Assembly (NCBI GenBank): GCA_038049695.1 | Contig: CP142451.1 | Span: 43,163,001-43,227,000, forward strand | DNA length: 64,000 nt | Source: Cinnamomum chago | Taxonomy: Eukaryota > Streptophyta > Magnoliopsida > Laurales > Lauraceae | Direction: 5' to 3' | Part shown: positions 34,321 to 46,270 of the stretch, one piece after another | Position numbering within the stretch: the first letter of the stretch is position 1 | Layout of the letters: every line of letters begins with the position of its first letter | Program-made: the position numbers and the translations under genes | Notes under the pieces: generated by a model | What the model saw: the letters and a program-made list of their open reading frames with translations, nothing else | What the model was told of the DNA's origin: nothing | Databases searched by the model: none

Positions 34321-34614
34321 TATTATTATTATATGTATATGTATATTTCGTTGAATCTCCTCACCTAGTGTGACTGAGATCAACGCCTAGATATGCTCTT
34401 GTCACTTCGGTAATAGAGGACTTAGCTTTGTGTGATTGCCATCTTACTAGTTCCCGATTCCTTAGATACCTTACATGTTTTATATTGCTTATTTGTTTTC
34501 CAATTTATGATTCATTTCTTTTATGAAAGTTATTGTTTAAACAGGTTTTAATGTTTTCCAATATAAATTCAGTTATTGTTATATTGTTTCCCGTTCCTTG
34601 GTATACTTGTACTC

Positions 34615-34950
34615 TTTAAATGAATACCCGATTTATTAAATATCCATGCTTTTACATATGTTTCAAATGAATACTTGTTTTGCCAGATCTCTATGGTTAC
34701 ACAGCTTTAAATGAATACCCGATTTGTCAAATATTCATGCTTTTACATATGTTTCAAATGGACACTTGTTTTGCCAGATCTCTATGTTCACACATGTTTT
34801 AAATGAACACCCGATTTATCTAATATCAATGCTTTTACAGATGTTGTAAATGAACACATGTTTTGTTAGATCTCCATGTTTTACTCATGCTTTAAATGAA
34901 TACAAGTTTTGTCAGAGATCCATGATTTTCCACTTGTTTTCATTATATGC
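34615..34950 (+). repeat. 90-bp tandem array, shorter version
   Basis: Three to four units of the array described at 9290, with words AAATGAATACCCGATTTGT and TTGCCAGATCTCTATG. Confidence 0.7.
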
Positions 34951-35560
34951 AGCCTTTGATAAAATAATATGAATTATCACATGTTTTATTTTTCAGTACA
35001 TTTATTATCTTTTCATCCACCTGCCAGACCATCGTGTATGACCCACTATTTTTGGTACTCAGGTCCAGACTTCTTCGTCCCGAGCTGAGTGCTTTTGTTG
35101 GTTGTGGAGCCATGTGTTGCAGGTTCTTTTGTCGGCTATGTCATGTAGACATTAAGCTTGACATCGTAGTTGCGTCACATATGGGTAGTGGTTATTAGCT
35201 TGTTATTGTATGACTTTTATTAGCCTTTTCTTGAGATTCTTAATTAATGCACATTGATAATTGTTACTTGAACATGTATGGGAATGTAATATCCTGTTAC
35301 TGTCAGCTCTATACTTGATTGTAATGGTTTATTCCAGTCTGATATGATTCTTGATATAATAGCTATATGCTAGCGGTTGAATGTGACATGGAATCCGATG
35401 GCCACGGACTCCGGGTCGCAACGCCACGAACGCTTCCGCAAAATATTCATATTGTGTTGGAATGTGTTGTCTTAACACACGCGGATCTTGGGAGAAAAAT
35501 ATAATTATCCTTAATCCCATTCGCACCCCCGAGGTTCTGGTTTGGGGGCATGACAGTATG

Positions 35561-36156
35561 GGCACTATGAATTTTTGGTGACGCCATTCGGGTTGACTAA
35601 CGCACCCGCAATATTCATGGCTCTCATGAACAAGATCTTTGCACAACACTTGGATCACTTCACAGTGGTTTTTATCGACGATGTTCTCATATATTCCAAG
35701 AACCGGGAGGACCATGAAGAACACTTAAGAACTTCATTACAACTTCTGAGGGACAATCAGCTTTATGCAAAACTCAGTAAGTGTAAATTTTGGTTAAAAC
35801 AGATTGCTTTTCTAGGCCACATTATTTCCAAGGAAGGTGTATCAGTGGATCCATCCAAGATAGAAGCAGTTGTTTGTTGGAAGAGACCAAGTAGTGTGAC
35901 AGAAATCAGAAGCTTTTTGGGATTAACAGGCTATTATCGTAGATTCGTCCAAGGTTTTTCATCTATTGCAGCACCCTTGACAAAGTTGACTCAGAAAGGT
36001 ATACCATTTGTGTGGATAGATCAATGTGAGGCCAATTTCCAAGAGTTAAAGAAGAAACTAACCACAGCTCCAATCCTTACATTACCATCGGGCAGTGGTA
36101 GATTTATTATTTTCACGGATGCATCAAATGTGGGACTGGGCTGTGAATTGATGCAG
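35561..36156 (+). pseudogene. Element B RT second part and RNase H start
   Basis: [20 protein letters not shown] continues [14 protein letters not shown] holds the catalytic DD (35677-35682). [32 protein letters not shown] and [13 protein letters not shown] are the thumb and connection. RNase H begins with [12 protein letters not shown], including its first catalytic aspartate. The frame is intact up to the next solo LTR at 36157. Confidence 0.93.
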
Positions 36157-37491
36157 TGTAAGACTCCGACCCGAGAGAAATCGATTAGTACTAATTAAGT
36201 CGTGTGTTAGTTCTAAGCTTGATTAGTGATTTTGGCTAAGTTGGGTTGGAATAGCTTTTGAAATAGTTTTGGGGAATTTTGATTGCTTGTGCTTAGTGGG
36301 GCCCTTTGGGGGTTCCTTTTTTTATGACCTTGCATGTGCTTGAGAATTTATTGGAGATTTTTACATTCATTGTTTTAATCCCATTTTATTTGTATTGTTA
36401 ATCCCTATGACTTTTATGTTGATCCCGTCCTCGTTCGAGATCCTAAAACCCGATCTCATAGCCTTGAGGGCAAAATAGTCATTGCACACAAAATCTGTAC
36501 CCAAAACTTGATGTTCCCGAAACCCGCGAAACATATACTTTTTGGAAACTAGATATTTCGACGATCACTTTTCTCTTCTTCGTCGAATTCATTAGAAGCC
36601 CCGAAAGCCATGATTTCAGTCCAATTAGATTTCTAGTGGTGGAGCCCACTCCCCTCTTGTTTATAAGGGAAACCTTTCCCTTCCATTTCCTTTTTCCAGC
36701 ACAAGAGTGAGAACTTAGGGTTTTTCCATTGCCTTCTTCTTGATCTTGCTTTCCATCACCAAACTCACCACCAACCTTGCACAAATTGAGAGGAGGAGAT
36801 CATCACCTTCTTCATCATCACCATAGCTCTCTATTGGTACCATTGCGAGAGAAAACCCTCCATTACAAGACTTCCTTTGAGCTCACCTTGTCCATTAGGG
36901 GACCTTACAAGTAAGTAATCCTTCTCTTCTTCTAGAATTGTGTCCTCCTAGCTTAAGGGAATCTCCATCTTTGTTATTGAAGCTTCTTTCTTCCTATTAT
37001 ATGTTTTGACTCTTTAGGGTTTTATTTTGGGATTTTCCTCGTAGCTTGGACCTTTGATTTAAAGGACTTGTTAGAGCTTGATTTGCTTACTAGAGACCAA
37101 GGCAAGTGGATGAATGATTTTCCTAAGCTTTCATTGACTTTGGATATTTTCCATTAATGCATATTTAGTGCTTTGTTTTAAAATGAATGCTCATGATAGA
37201 GTATTAATGGTACATTTATGGTCCAAGAGATGTGTTGGTTCATAGCATTTAATTCCTCTTGTTTTGTCTCAAATATATATATATATATCTTATGTGAAAT
37301 GGTTTCCTTCTTTCTTTCCTTGTATTGAATGTGATATGGATGGAGGAGAATGGGATGGATATGGTGAAAGATTTGATGTTATTTGAATGGAGTTTTAGAC
37401 TCCTTATCTGATGTATAAAAGTGGCTAAAAAGAGATTGTAGAAGGAAGAGATAGAGAGGAGCTGAACTGGTCCGGAATCAGTTTCTAGACA

Positions 37492-37766
37492 GTTCGCTCG
37501 AGCGAACATGACACTTCGCTCGAGCGACCTGTCCAGAAAAGGGTTCGGAGATTTCCAGTAGCTTGGTCGCTCGGGCGTACCCTTGATCGCTCGAGCGGAC
37601 ATCCCAGAACCTGTTCCAGAAAGTTGTTCGTTCGAACGCACTTAGAACTTTGCTCGACCCAATGAGTTCGCTCAAGCGACCTCAACTTCGCTCGAGCGAA
37701 CCCACCCAGACAGCCATTCCAGAGAGCTGCTCGCTCGAGCAAACTCTCCAGTCCGCTCGAGTGATG
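37492..37766 (+). repeat. Palindrome cluster, CTCGAG type, in LTR G1
   Basis: About ten units, the first a perfect 16-bp palindrome GTTCGCTCGAGCGAAC (37492-37507), the second TCGCTCGAGCGA (37516-37527). One unit near 37625 reads GTTCGTTCGAACG, with both central partners changed together (C to T and G to A), so its core stays palindromic. Others have single mismatches such as GCTCGGGCG or GCTCAAGCG. Confidence 0.9.
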
Positions 37767-38732
37767 AGCCCTGTTGGTCAAGGCTATGTTTGGGACAATG
37801 TTTAACTATTTCAACGTATTGGGACTATTCTTTGGGAACCTCTCTATGTCAAGGAGATTTACTAAGTAATGTATGAGGCCATTCGAGAAAGAAACCATAT
37901 CACTAGGATGTTATTCGAAGTTTTGAAAAATCCAAAGTGTATAAGGAGCCCGGAATGTCCCCTAAACTCAAAGAGTACCAAATGGTCATTAGATTGACAT
38001 ACGGGGTCCCTAGACACTTTAAATAAATCTTGAACCCGATACTTTACCCGAAATTCCAATAGTTTATTGTACTTTATCGATCCCGAGATTTATACTACGT
38101 GCCTTGTTTTCCCGAAAGTATTGCATTACACTTGATATAGTTACTTGTCTTGAAGTGCATTGCACCACATGAAATGACAGTGTGCCCTTGAGCACCCCCC
38201 GTCTTGCCCGTTTATTTATTGTACTTGATTTACTTGCATATGTCTCAATTGTATTTGACCTATGAGTCGGCACCACTAAGCTTGGATAACCCTGTTGGTC
38301 TGATCCACCGACTTGGAGATCCCCCTCTTGTCCCGCCAGCTGCAGTTTGGATCCCGCTACTCGGTTATTACCATGGTCTTGTCTCGATGCCGCAGATTGC
38401 TACTGTGGTCCCCGATGTCCGGTTCGCTACCGTGGTCATGTTTAGTATATGTATATGTATTTAAAAGATCCACTGTTTCTCCTCACCTCGAGTGACTGAG
38501 ATCAGTGCCTAGTTATTGCTCTATTACTTTAGTGATAGAGGACTTAGCTTCGTGTGGTTGCCATCTTGCTTGTTTCCCATTTCCTTGGTTACCTGTACAT
38601 GTTTTATAATGCATATTGGTATTTAAATAAATGTTTTATCTCATCTCTAGAAAATGTTATTTACACAGGTTTAAATGCTTTTGAAGGTAAATTCATGTAT
38701 TATCATATTGTCTTTGTGTTTTACCCATTTGC

Positions 38733-38748
38733 CAAACCGTCGTGTTTG
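38733..38748 (+). other. Conserved stem-loop, A-T form (G1)
   Basis: CAAAC, loop CGTCGT, GTTTG. The sister G1 LTR has the G-C form at 4411, so within one family both partners changed. Confidence 0.58.
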
Positions 38749-39277
38749 ACCTACTCTTTGGTACTCAAGACCCGTTGTTGGTTATCCCGAGGAGGAGCAC
38801 GAGGAGGCGGTCGTAGAACCGCAACAGTTAGTTGAGTGGCGTGCTGATGACGTCATGTAGACGTTTGGGTGCTACGAGAGAGTTACATTTTGGGGAAACT
38901 GTTTAACCATTCTTTGGATTGGTATTTTGGTTATATTGGACTTCGTTGGCCTCTATTTTGGGAAATGTAATTAAATGATATTTGTATAAACTTTAACTTA
39001 CTTTTTGGGTAACATGCTAATGTTCATTGCTCATTCTGATACTTGATTATACATGTGACTATCTGGTGATTAGAAGTAAATTATATTTGATTTGCTACAC
39101 GCATCCGCACTTATTAGAAATGTTCATGTATGGTTGTGATATCCTCACCGCGAACACTTGTGGGAAATTAAATAAATGTATGGAATCATTTAACCGATGT
39201 GGTAACATCATCTACATCATCATTAAATGTCCCGATCTCGGATCAGTCACGTGGGGGCCCGGTCCGGGGTCGCGACA

Positions 39278-40073
39278 TGCAGGATGGCAAAGTGATTGCC
39301 TATGGCTCAAGACAGTTGAAAAATCATGAGAAGAACTATGTAACTCATGACTTGGAGTTAGCATCAGTCGTTTTTGCCTTGAAGATGTGGAGATACTACC
39401 TCTACGGAGAAAAATTTGAAGTTCATTCCGACCACCGAAGTTTACAATACTTGTTTTCACAGAAGGAATTGAACATGAGGCAGAGACGTTGGATGGAGTA
39501 CATTAAAGACTATGATTTTCCAATCAAGCATCATCCGGGGAAAGTGAATGTAGTAGCTGACGCTTTGAGCAGAAAATCAGTGGTTATGGCTTGTCTAAGA
39601 GGAGTCATTGTTTTACAGCAGTTCAAAGAACTAGGAGTGGAGGCACAACCACTGAATAAGGGTGTGATGTTAGCAAACATGACAGTATCTGAACCTACCT
39701 TCATCCAAAAGATTAAGGACAATCAATTGTAAGACCCAGACATGGCAAAGATAGTAGAACATATCACATAACGTCCGGATTTCAGGATGGTGAATGGGAT
39801 ATTGTACTTTCGTGATCGTTTGTGTGTGCCTAATGTGTGGACGATTTGAAGAATGAGATAATGACCGAAGCCCACAGTTCAAGGTACTCTATGCATCCGG
39901 GTAGTACGAAGATGTACCATAATTTGAAGAATAGATTTTGGTGGAACAACATGAAGAGAGAGATAGCAGCTTTTGTGTTCCGTTGTCTGACTTGTTAGTT
40001 AATCAAAGCAGAGCATTAGAAACCCCCAGGTTTACTATAACCGTTAGAGATTCTAGAGTGGAAATGGGAGCAC
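39278..40073 (+). pseudogene. Element B RNase H end and integrase zinc region
   Basis: RNase H resumes with [29 protein letters not shown] supplies the catalytic glutamate, then SDHRSLQYL and [13 protein letters not shown] stop lies at 39730 and another near 39769. A one-base deletion near 39842 shifts the frame into MTEAHSSRYSMHPGSTKMY, the start of the HHCC integrase zinc finger, continuing to FRCLTC with a stop just after. Copia D inserts at 40074 inside the linker to the catalytic core. Confidence 0.9.
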
Positions 40074-42589
40074 TGTTAGGCTATGCGATTCAGATCTGAA
40101 CTCTCATGTTAGGGACGTCCATGGCTGATTTTGGATCGTCAAGACAGATTTGATCTGGGCAGCGCAAATCAGCCATAAAATACGCATAATAACACCATGA
40201 AATCATGATAAACAAGTGTATAACAAAAGGAGATGAGAGAGGACCAATACCTTGATGATATGAAGACTTCAAATCTCTGAAACTAAAGTTCCAAAGGACT
40301 GATCACAGGCCTGCAATCAGCAATACAAGTTGCAGGAATTTTCTGCGATGACTTTTCTTTTGATCTTCTCTTCTATTCCACAACCCAATCTGATTGGCTA
40401 TGATTGTGGGATCAAACTATGGATTCCTTGAGAGGTTTTCTGAACTATATTTTGTGGAAAGACCCAGACCTGATTTCCTCTCATCAATGAAGGAAGAAGA
40501 AGCTAGCCATGGGCGTATGAAACTCTCCTTTTGGACAGCCAATGGGTTTGCACGCCTAGGGTTTTTTTTTCTCCTCATGTTGTTGCATTCCTACGGGAAA
40601 TATATATATATATATATATAGTTTATATCCCTTTTAGTTCTCTCTAATAGGAAGGACCATCCCATGAATTTAGCAACCAGCTACCTTAGGAGTGCAACAA
40701 CTTCTAATTTTAGTTTCTAAAACAATTAGAAAACATTAACCATAGGAATTCTTACCCAATGAGGAATTCAACCTTCCAACTAAAGATACCTATTCAAAAT
40801 TTGAAACCTCACACAAGGGGATCCCTTTATGGCTGGCCCACAGGATAGATAAACGCACCATGGCCCACAGGTTAATAATTTAGCTAGAGTTAAAATCATG
40901 TATGCCATCAAAGGCCTATTTGAATTTAAACTCAAAATTATTTTTCCACAAAAAATAATTCAACCAGATATCATCTAATCAAATTAGGAAACCATGTCAA
41001 TATAGGAAAGTGGCTAGAGAAGGGACCAAAAGACATATTTGCCTTTGGCTCCCAAGATGACCAAAATGTCCATGCTAACCCCATAGCAACATTAAGATCA
41101 TTTTAACCCTAACTCATTCCACTAAAGAGTTATGGTTGCACTTCAGAGACAAATATTAAATATGAAATAAGCTCGTCATGAAACGACATTCGTCTTCGAC
41201 TGTGAGAACCCGACCCCTAATCTCTTGGATTAGTGTTGTTTTATTTGTGGATTAGTTCTTTTAGTGGGATTAGTATTTGTTGGGTTGAGTTTGTGAGCTA
41301 GAATGGGTTTTCTTCTAGTTTTGGGCTTTTGAGTGCTTTGGTAGCTTGTGGGGCCCTTTGGGGGTTTCCTTTTCGGCTTTGCATTTTCTTGTGAGATTTT
41401 CCCGATTTGTTTCGTATTGTGTTTTTGGCCCGTTACATTCATCTTTAGGAATCCTACAACTTTCATGTTGGCCCCGTATCCATTTGAGAACCCGAAACCC
41501 GATTTCTTGGCCTTGAGGGCAAAACAGTCTTTTCACACCAAATCTGTACCCAAAACTCGATATTCTCAAAATCCGTGAAACATATACTTTTTGAAAACTA
41601 GATATTTCGACGATCATTTCTTCCTTCTTCGTCGAATCCATCCGAGGTCCCGAATTAGATGATTTCAGCCACCCAAGTTCCTTAAGTTGTGGGACCCAAA
41701 CCTCACTTGTTTATAAGAGGAACCCATCCCCTTCATTCCTCATTTCCTCTCCATTGCTCCAGCACACAACTGAGCCTAGGGTTTGCTCTTGTGTTTCCTC
41801 TTCTTTTTCTTGCTTCTCCATCTCAAATCCTCACCAATCTTGCACCAAACTCGAAATGGAGACCGTCTTCTTCTTCCTCATCTTGCAAGCTTTCCATTGA
41901 TACCATTTGTGAAGAGAACCCTCCATCACAAGACTTGCTTTGAGCTTACCTTGTCCATTAGAGGACCTTGCAAGTAAGTGTTCTTCTCCATCTTCTAGAT
42001 TTGTAATCTTCTAGCCTTAGAGAAGCTCCACCTTGATTATTGAAAGGTTTCATGGTCATTTCATTGTTTAACCCGTTTTAGGATTTGTTTTGGGGGTTTT
42101 TGTAGAGATTGTGGATCTTGAGCTTGAGAGGTGATTAGGAGCTTGGTTTGCTTGATTAGAGTCAAAGGCAAGTGGATGAATGGATAGTTTTGATTATTAA
42201 CATGTTTTGTGAGAAAAATCTTGTTTCATTAAGGGTTTTGGTGATTTTAGTAGTTGTCTTCACTATGATTAATATTGATTTCGAAATGTGCTTATTGATG
42301 AGTTATTTCCCTCTTGTTCATGCTTGGAAAATGTATGCATCATATTGTCAAGGTTTCAAATGGTTTCACATGAATGAGTTTTCTCCACCTTGAGATTTAT
42401 TGTGAATGGAAAGAATGGAAAGAATGGAAAGGGAGAAACTTGAAATGAGGAGCTCTTTAGCTCATTTTAATGTCTTGGAAAATATGTGTTGAAGTCATCT
42501 TGATTGTAGTTCTATGTGGTTGTTGAAGTGTTGGAAGGAAAGGAAAAAAGAAGGAAAAATTCAGTGTCCCGGACTTGCTGCACGCCCAG

Positions 42590-42707
42590 GTCCGATTGAT
42601 CGGACCTACAGGCCGATCGATCGGCCTGTCTTTAACTGTAAGGCTTTTTGAGCCGATCGATCAGACTCTGTGTATACCTGGTACAGAAATTTCGACCGAT
42701 CGATCGG
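42590..42707 (+). repeat. Palindrome cluster, GATCGATC type, with a 22-bp perfect palindrome
   Basis: GGTCCGATTGATCGGACC (42590-42607, palindromic but for the centre) directly abuts a perfect 22-bp palindrome at 42608-42629 with arm ACAGGCCGATC. AGCCGATCGATCAG follows (42651) and CCGATCGATCGG (42696-42707). Confidence 0.9.
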
Positions 42708-43394
42708 ACCGAAGGAGGACTCAGTTTGAGTCCAGTGAAATTTGATATTTGTTTTTTTTGGAGACCTTTGGGCTTTCTATGAGTCCTAGGGGTATATACC
42801 TTAGTGTTCAGACCAATTGTACCCTAATCTAAGGTCTCTAAGACTAGAGAACTAAAAGAAAAGAATGGTGATGATCTAGGCACTAATTCTTGGCTTTAGG
42901 TGGGACCCTGGCTACCTTTTTGGACTGTTTGGACCATGTGTGAGAATGTCTTGAGCCGACGCGCCTCATGGTTGGTTTGGTGGCATCGAAGTCCAATTCA
43001 TTTCAATCTTGAACGGGATGGAACGACGCGATATCTTCTTTATATCTAAACACAAGTCTTTCCCTTGGTTATCGCGAATTCCATTCCTTTCGGTGACTGA
43101 ATAGGTTGCTCGATGTTTCCGGACTAATGTCATGCCTAGGATGGACCGTTTATAATCTTGATTCTTGCTATTGTAACATCTAGTACTACCCATAAGCTCA
43201 AGTTAAGATTTTAAAGTAGTAAAAGTGCATAAGGAGCCCGGAATGTCTTCAAACTCAAGGAGTACCAAGTAATTGTTATAATCGACATACGGGACCCCTA
43301 TTCACTTAAATAGATCTTGAAACCGATATTTTTACCCGAAATTGTTATAGTTCATTGTTTCACCTCTTTTTCCGAGATTTGCATTACATGACTT

Positions 43395-43640
43395 GTTTTC
43401 CCGAAAGCATTGGAGTTACACTAGTAACAGTTATTTGTCCCGAATGTATTGCCCGATATGAAGTGACAGTGTGCCCTTGAGCACCCCCGTTTTACCCGTT
43501 TATTTATTGTACTTGATTTACTTGTTTTCCCGAAAGCATTGAAGTTACACTAGTAACAGTTATTTGTCCCGAAATGTATTGCCCGATATGAAGTGACAGT
43601 GTGCCCTTGAGCACCCCCGTTTTACCCGCTTATTTACTGT
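43395..43640 (+). repeat. Tandem duplication of about 120 bp in LTR G2
   Basis: The block from CTTGTTTTCCCGAAAGCATT through GAGCACCCCCGTTTTACCCG to TACTTGATTTACTTG occurs twice in direct succession. Only the first letters and a few bases differ (GGAGTTACAC against GAAGTTACAC). The sister LTR at 6831 has one copy, so this is recent. Confidence 0.9.
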
Positions 43641-44119
43641 ACTTGATTTACTTGCATATGTCTCGATTGGTTTTGACCTATGAGTTGGCATCACTAAGCT
43701 TGGATACCTTGTCGGTTTGATCCACCGACTTGGAAATCCCTCTCCCGTCCCGCCAGCTGCAGTTTGGATCCCGATACCCGGTTATTGCCGTGGTCCCGTC
43801 CCGATACCCGGTTCGCTACCGTGGTCCCGTTCCCGTATATTTATATTGTATATATGATTTGCGTTGAGTCTCCTCACCTTGTGTGACTGAGACCAACGTC
43901 CCGTTATACTCTTGTCACTTCGGTGATAGAGGACTTAGCTTCTTGTGATTGCCATCTTGCCAGTTCCCGATTCATTGGATACCCGACATGTTTTATATTG
44001 TTTACTTGCTTTCCGATAAATTATTCGTTTCCTTTATGAAAGTTGTTATTTAAACAAGTGCTAATATTCTCCAATGTAAATTCAGTTATTATTATATTGT
44101 TTTCTGTCCTTTGTACTCG

Positions 44120-44770
44120 CACATGTTTTAAAGGAATGCCGGTTGGGTGAATAACCATGCTTTTACATATGTTCCATACGATCAATGATTTTGCTAGATT
44201 TATATGATTACACGTGTTTTAAAGGAATACCCGAATTGTTAAATATCCGTGCCTTGTTTTAAAGGACATTTGGTTTGTCAGATATCTATGTTTATACCTG
44301 TTTTTAAATGAATACCCGAATTGTTAAATACCCATGCTTTGAAATATGTTTCAAATGACACTTGTTTTGCCAGATCACTATGTTTATACCGGTTTCAAAT
44401 GAATATCCTATTTGTTAAATACCCCTGCTTTGAGATATGTTTTAAATGAACATTAGTCTTGTCAGATTTCTTTGGTTACACATGTTTTAAACGAACACCC
44501 GGTTTGTTAAATATCCGTATTTTCACATACGTTTCAAATGGACTTTGGTTTTGCTAGACTCTATGAATGTCTGGTTTGTTGTATACTTATGTTTTTACTT
44601 AAGTTTCAAATGAACGTTGTTTTGCCATACCACTATATTTATACATGTTTTAGACGAACACCCGATTGTCAAATATCTATGATTATAGATGAAGTAAATG
44701 AACACATGTTTTATTAGATATTCATGTTTTACCCATGCTTGAAATGAATATAGGTTTTCCCCGAGATTCC
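44120..44770 (+). repeat. 90-bp tandem array in LTR G2
   Basis: Seven or so degenerate units with the same words as 9290-9990. Confidence 0.78.
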
Positions 44771-44871
44771 CGACTTTGCACCCGTTTAATTATATGCAGC
44801 ATTTGATCGGATAGCATGATTTATCTTATGTTTTATTCTTCAGTATATTTGTTATCTTTTCATCCACCTGC

Positions 44872-44887
44872 CAGACCGTCGTGTCTG
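44872..44887 (+). other. Conserved stem-loop, G-C form (G2)
   Basis: CAGAC, loop CGTCGT, GTCTG, identical to 10106-10121. Confidence 0.55.
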
Positions 44888-46270
44888 ACCCACTACTTTT
44901 GGTACTCAGGTTCAAATTTCTTCGCCCTGAGTTGAGTGTTTTGTTGGCTTTGGAGCCATGCCTTGCAGGTTGTTTTGTCGGCTATGTCATGTAGACATTG
45001 AGCCTGACATCGCAGCTACGTCACATTTGGGTAGTAGTTCATAGCTTTTTGTTGTATGGCTTTTATTAGCCTTTTTCTTGGGATTCTTAATTAATGTACA
45101 TTGATAATTGTAACTTGAACATATATGGGAATGTAACATCCTGTTACTGTCAGCTCTGTAATTTATTGTGATGGTTATTCCAGTCTGATATGATTCTTGA
45201 TATAATAGCTATGTGCTAAAGGTTGAGTGCGACGCGGAATCCAATGGCCACGGACTTCGGGTCGCAACGCCACAAATGCTTCCGCAAAATATTCAGAATG
45301 TGTTGTCTCCACACACGAGGATCCTGGGAGAAGTAAAATATAATTTATGCTTTAATCCCATCTCCCGCCCCCAAGGATCTGGTTCGGGGGCGTGACATCG
45401 ACCTACTAAGTGAAATGACCGAAATGCCCCTCTATGTAACATCCATAATCAAGCCAGGTTATCCGATGTACTATCAACCTTCTTGATTATATCTCAACCT
45501 TAGAACTTCATATCCTTGACTTAATCATCATGCGGATATCATTCTCTTGGTCCAGGGAGCGACCCACAAGTTCAATATCCATATGGAACATCCATATACT
45601 AAGATCTTAGATTTTGATGATTAATCGGATAATTCTAAGGGGACGATCACTCCATCACAAGATGGCATAGATTCTTTATTGCATCTGTACGTCCCAACTA
45701 ATCAAGCTCGAGTACCCAAAACACAGAGCTGTCAACCCATGAACAGGATCTCACCCATAGTGAATTAAAGTACAAGAACTCGACTTCGTCAGTTCATCCA
45801 CATATGCTCAAGATTAAGAGCAGTGGTCACTCAGTAGCATAAGGTTACTTGATCTCTCTTAGTGATAGTACTATTTTAGATATCACACCTACAAATGGTC
45901 CTGTTCAATGCATGACACATGCACTAATGAGATAAATCCGGAAAAGCCTCCCGTGACTAAGGTAAGTCACCCTGAATACAGGAGAGTATCTCACTATAAC
46001 TTATACCAAGATGAAGTGCCCAATTCCATCTCTCAGTTATGAACCAGTTTATTGTTTCAAGTGTCCATGACTCAGACCTGTCTGTGTGTAGCCACTACAC
46101 ACCCAAGTCATTTACTAGAAACAATGGACCTTACACAAACATACATATATACATGCAGTAAGAGAAAAGAATAATTCTAATAAATAACCAGTAAATATCC
46201 AGTAACAGAGATGTGGGTACTGTCAGTGGGCTTTAGGGCATACACAAAACCCAACAAACTCCCACTTGCA

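Larger units (their letters stand above)
31986..35555 (+). mobile_element. Solo LTR, gypsy family G2, in element B RT
   Basis: TGTGAGAACC to GGGGGCATGACA, 3570 bp, with a perfect target duplication GTATG (31981-31985 and 35556-35560). The backbone matches 6831-10617 and 41201-45397. However, its palindrome cluster (33358-33560) is of GGTCACC/GGTTAGCC type, not GATCGATC. TATAAAAA lies at 32499, a donor-like AA|GTAATC at 32756, a 27-bp minisatellite at 34174-34320 and the stem-loop at 35025-35040. Confidence 0.94.
36157..39277 (+). mobile_element. Solo LTR, gypsy family G1, in element B RNase H
   Basis: TGTAAGACTCC to GGTCGCGACA, 3121 bp, with a perfect target duplication TGCAG (36152-36156 and 39278-39282). 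Same family as 1873-4948, yet its palindrome cluster is CTCGAG type (37492-37766). TATAAGGG at 36662, donor-like AA|GTAAGT at 36910, acceptor-like CGTAG near 37032, stem-loop 38733-38748. GATGACGTCATG at 38846 contains the 8-bp bZIP-type palindrome TGACGTCA. Confidence 0.95.
41201..45397 (+). mobile_element. Solo LTR, gypsy family G2, inside the copia D LTR
   Basis: TGTGAGAACC to GGGGGCGTGACA, 4197 bp, perfect target duplication TCGAC (41196-41200 and 45398-45402). It must be younger than copia D, which is younger than element B. TATAAGAG is at 41712 and a donor-like AA|GTAAGT at 41973. A GATCGATC palindrome cluster spans 42590-42707, a tandem duplication 43395-43640, the 90-bp array 44120-44770, and the stem-loop 44872-44887. 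It is the longest copy of the family. Confidence 0.96.
40074..46256 (-). repeat. Copia D 3' LTR (left), split by a solo LTR
   Basis: The LTR parts 40074-41200 and 45403-46256 together make about 1981 bp, against 1982 bp for the other LTR. A TA microsatellite at about 40600-40620 lies where the minus-strand TATA region is expected; it differs in length from the right LTR. Confidence 0.95.
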
